NCBI GenBank assembly: GCA_000961765.1
Contig: LADT01000002.1
Location: forward strand, 88,284-152,283
Length of the DNA stretch: 64,000 nucleotides
Direction: 5' to 3'
Source of the DNA: Clostridiaceae bacterium BRH_c20a
GTDB lineage: Bacteria > Bacillota > Peptococcia > Peptococcales > BICA1-8
This document shows positions 63,179 through 64,000 of the stretch, one piece after another (the first letter of the stretch is position 1; every line of letters starts with the position of its first letter). Both the position numbers and the translations under genes were made by a program. The notes below the pieces were generated by a model. The model was not told the DNA's origin and did not search any database. It saw only the letters and a list, made by a program, of their open reading frames with translations.

Positions 63179-63397
63179 TTTCCCTCCAATCAATATCTCT
63201 TGTAGATGTAAAAATGATAAAGAGATATACCTAAAAGATAATTCAAAGTGGAAAATCATGACAAATACAACTATTTCCTCTGACGAGTTTATCCGTAGGT
63301 TCTTTACATGAGGTTAGACTTGTCATTATAGACATAATAATATTTTTCTGAATATTTCTTTAAATTAATAAAATCAATTTAATTTTTTACCATAAAC

Positions 63398-64000
63398 TTA
63401 CGTAATAATACCGTACTTGGGAAGCAATTCATGTTTAATATAAAAACTATGATATGTTACTGCATCGTGAAAATACTTCCAATCAGATTTATTAAAATCT
63501 GGTTCTCTATGATATTCATCTTCTATACCATTTTTATATACTACAACAGCTTTCCTAAACCATTCTCTATCATGATAGGAGGTAAAGGATTTAAAACCAA
63601 AAAAATTACTGCTTAATTTATCTTTCCAATTATTGATCCGATCTTCTAGCTCTCCGTTAAATGCAAATATCTCCCTAAATAAGCTTTCTACATCTACCCA
63701 TTTTTGGGGCTCCTCTACAAACATTTCAGGATATTTTTCATAAACACTAGTTGCTAAGTAATTAAATATTTTATCTGCTGCATCAACATATCTTTCTGTA
63801 TTATTAATTTCTATTTCTTCTTTCATATTGTAACCTCTATAACTCCATACTAGATAAGGTTCATCAGGTGACTTAAAAGCCTGTCCATGCCCTATCTCCG
63901 GTAAGTACTCAGCTACTGATCTAAGCAAAGCTGATTTATTTTTATAAGATAAATTATTTACTACATTATGTTGCTTTTGTAATCCATGAAAATTTTGATG
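63398..64000 (-). CDS. Uncharacterised protein, 5' end outside window
   Basis: The frame is open from the window edge to the stop at 63398 (200 residues visible). No family recognised. The visible part is hydrophilic with many aromatic residues (Y-H-D-R-E-W-F, W-K-Y-F-H-D-A-V-T-Y-H-S-F-Y) and no membrane segment or signal peptide. An internal TTG at 63928 is not needed as a start, since the frame continues upstream. The 220-base gap after it holds nothing recognisable. Confidence 0.6.
   Translation of the reverse strand, partial: HQNFHGLQKQHNVVNNLSYKNKSALLRSVAEYLPEIGHGQAFKSPDEPYLVWSYRGYNMKEEIEINNTERYVDAADKIFNYLATSVYEKYPEMFVEEPQKWVDVESLFREIFAFNGELEDRINNWKDKLSSNFFGFKSFTSYHDREWFRKAVVVYKNGIEDEYHREPDFNKSDWKYFHDAVTYHSFYIKHELLPKYGIIT

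Noticed and set aside
1..64000. CRISPR arrays, tRNA and rRNA genes
   Set aside because: I saw no regularly spaced repeats and no tRNA or rRNA signature on either strand by reading; a dedicated scan was not possible.

Overview
Every gene I can support lies on the minus strand, so transcription runs from high to low coordinates. Low G+C, strong GGAGG ribosome-binding sites, frequent TTG/GTG starts, CodY and a Bacillus-like gene order point to a Gram-positive Firmicute. Stand-alone cheC and cheD, FliY, a ferredoxin-linked tungsten aldehyde oxidoreductase and TRAP transport suggest a motile anaerobic member of the Clostridia. I cannot name the species from the sequence alone.

Housekeeping and motility block (1-46.7 kb). 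In transcription order: dprA, topA, trmFO, xerC, hslV, hslU, codY; then one very long flagellar/chemotaxis block (flgB-flgC-fliE-fliF-fliG-fliH-fliI-fliJ-ylxF-fliK-flgD-flg(TIGR02530)-flgE-swrD/flbD-motA-motB-fliL-fliM-fliY-cheY-fliO-fliP-fliQ-fliR-flhB-flhA-flhF-flhG-pilZ-cheB-cheA-cheW-cheC-cheD-sigD-fapA-small protein-swrB-like); then rpsB-tsf-pyrH-frr-small protein-uppS-cdsA-dxr-rseP. This matches the classical B. subtilis dprA...codY-fla/che-sigD-swrB-rpsB...rasP order closely. The block supplies the basal body, export apparatus, stator, switch, chemotaxis core and the flagellar sigma factor. Flagellin, cheR, flgM and the hook-associated proteins are not in the window.

Transition region (46.7-51.3 kb). 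It holds a stand-alone LigD-type polymerase domain, a 55-residue zinc-ribbon protein, a UPF0173 metal-dependent hydrolase, a small charged protein and comM/yifB. These are separated by several terminator hairpins and by a perfect 16-bp inverted repeat just upstream of comM. A gene-poor stretch of about 570 bp follows.

Accessory region (51.3-64 kb). This is a catabolic cluster: GntR/FCD regulator, MoaD-like sulfur carrier, LarA-like nickel racemase, full-length aldehyde ferredoxin oxidoreductase (AOR), TRAP transporter (dctP, dctM, dctQ), an altered UPF0173-like metallo-hydrolase and a mandelate-racemase-type enolase-superfamily enzyme. Between regulator and moaD sits a nest of mobile-element debris. 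The 3' end of a second AOR gene is cut by an IS3-family element, whose transposase is cut by a group II intron. The intron reverse transcriptase is frameshifted and in turn cut by the end of a tyrosine-recombinase element carrying repeats of an 11-bp motif. I read the cluster as a pathway for uptake and oxidation of a hydroxy- or sugar-type acid. Substrate and chemistry are not determined by the sequence.
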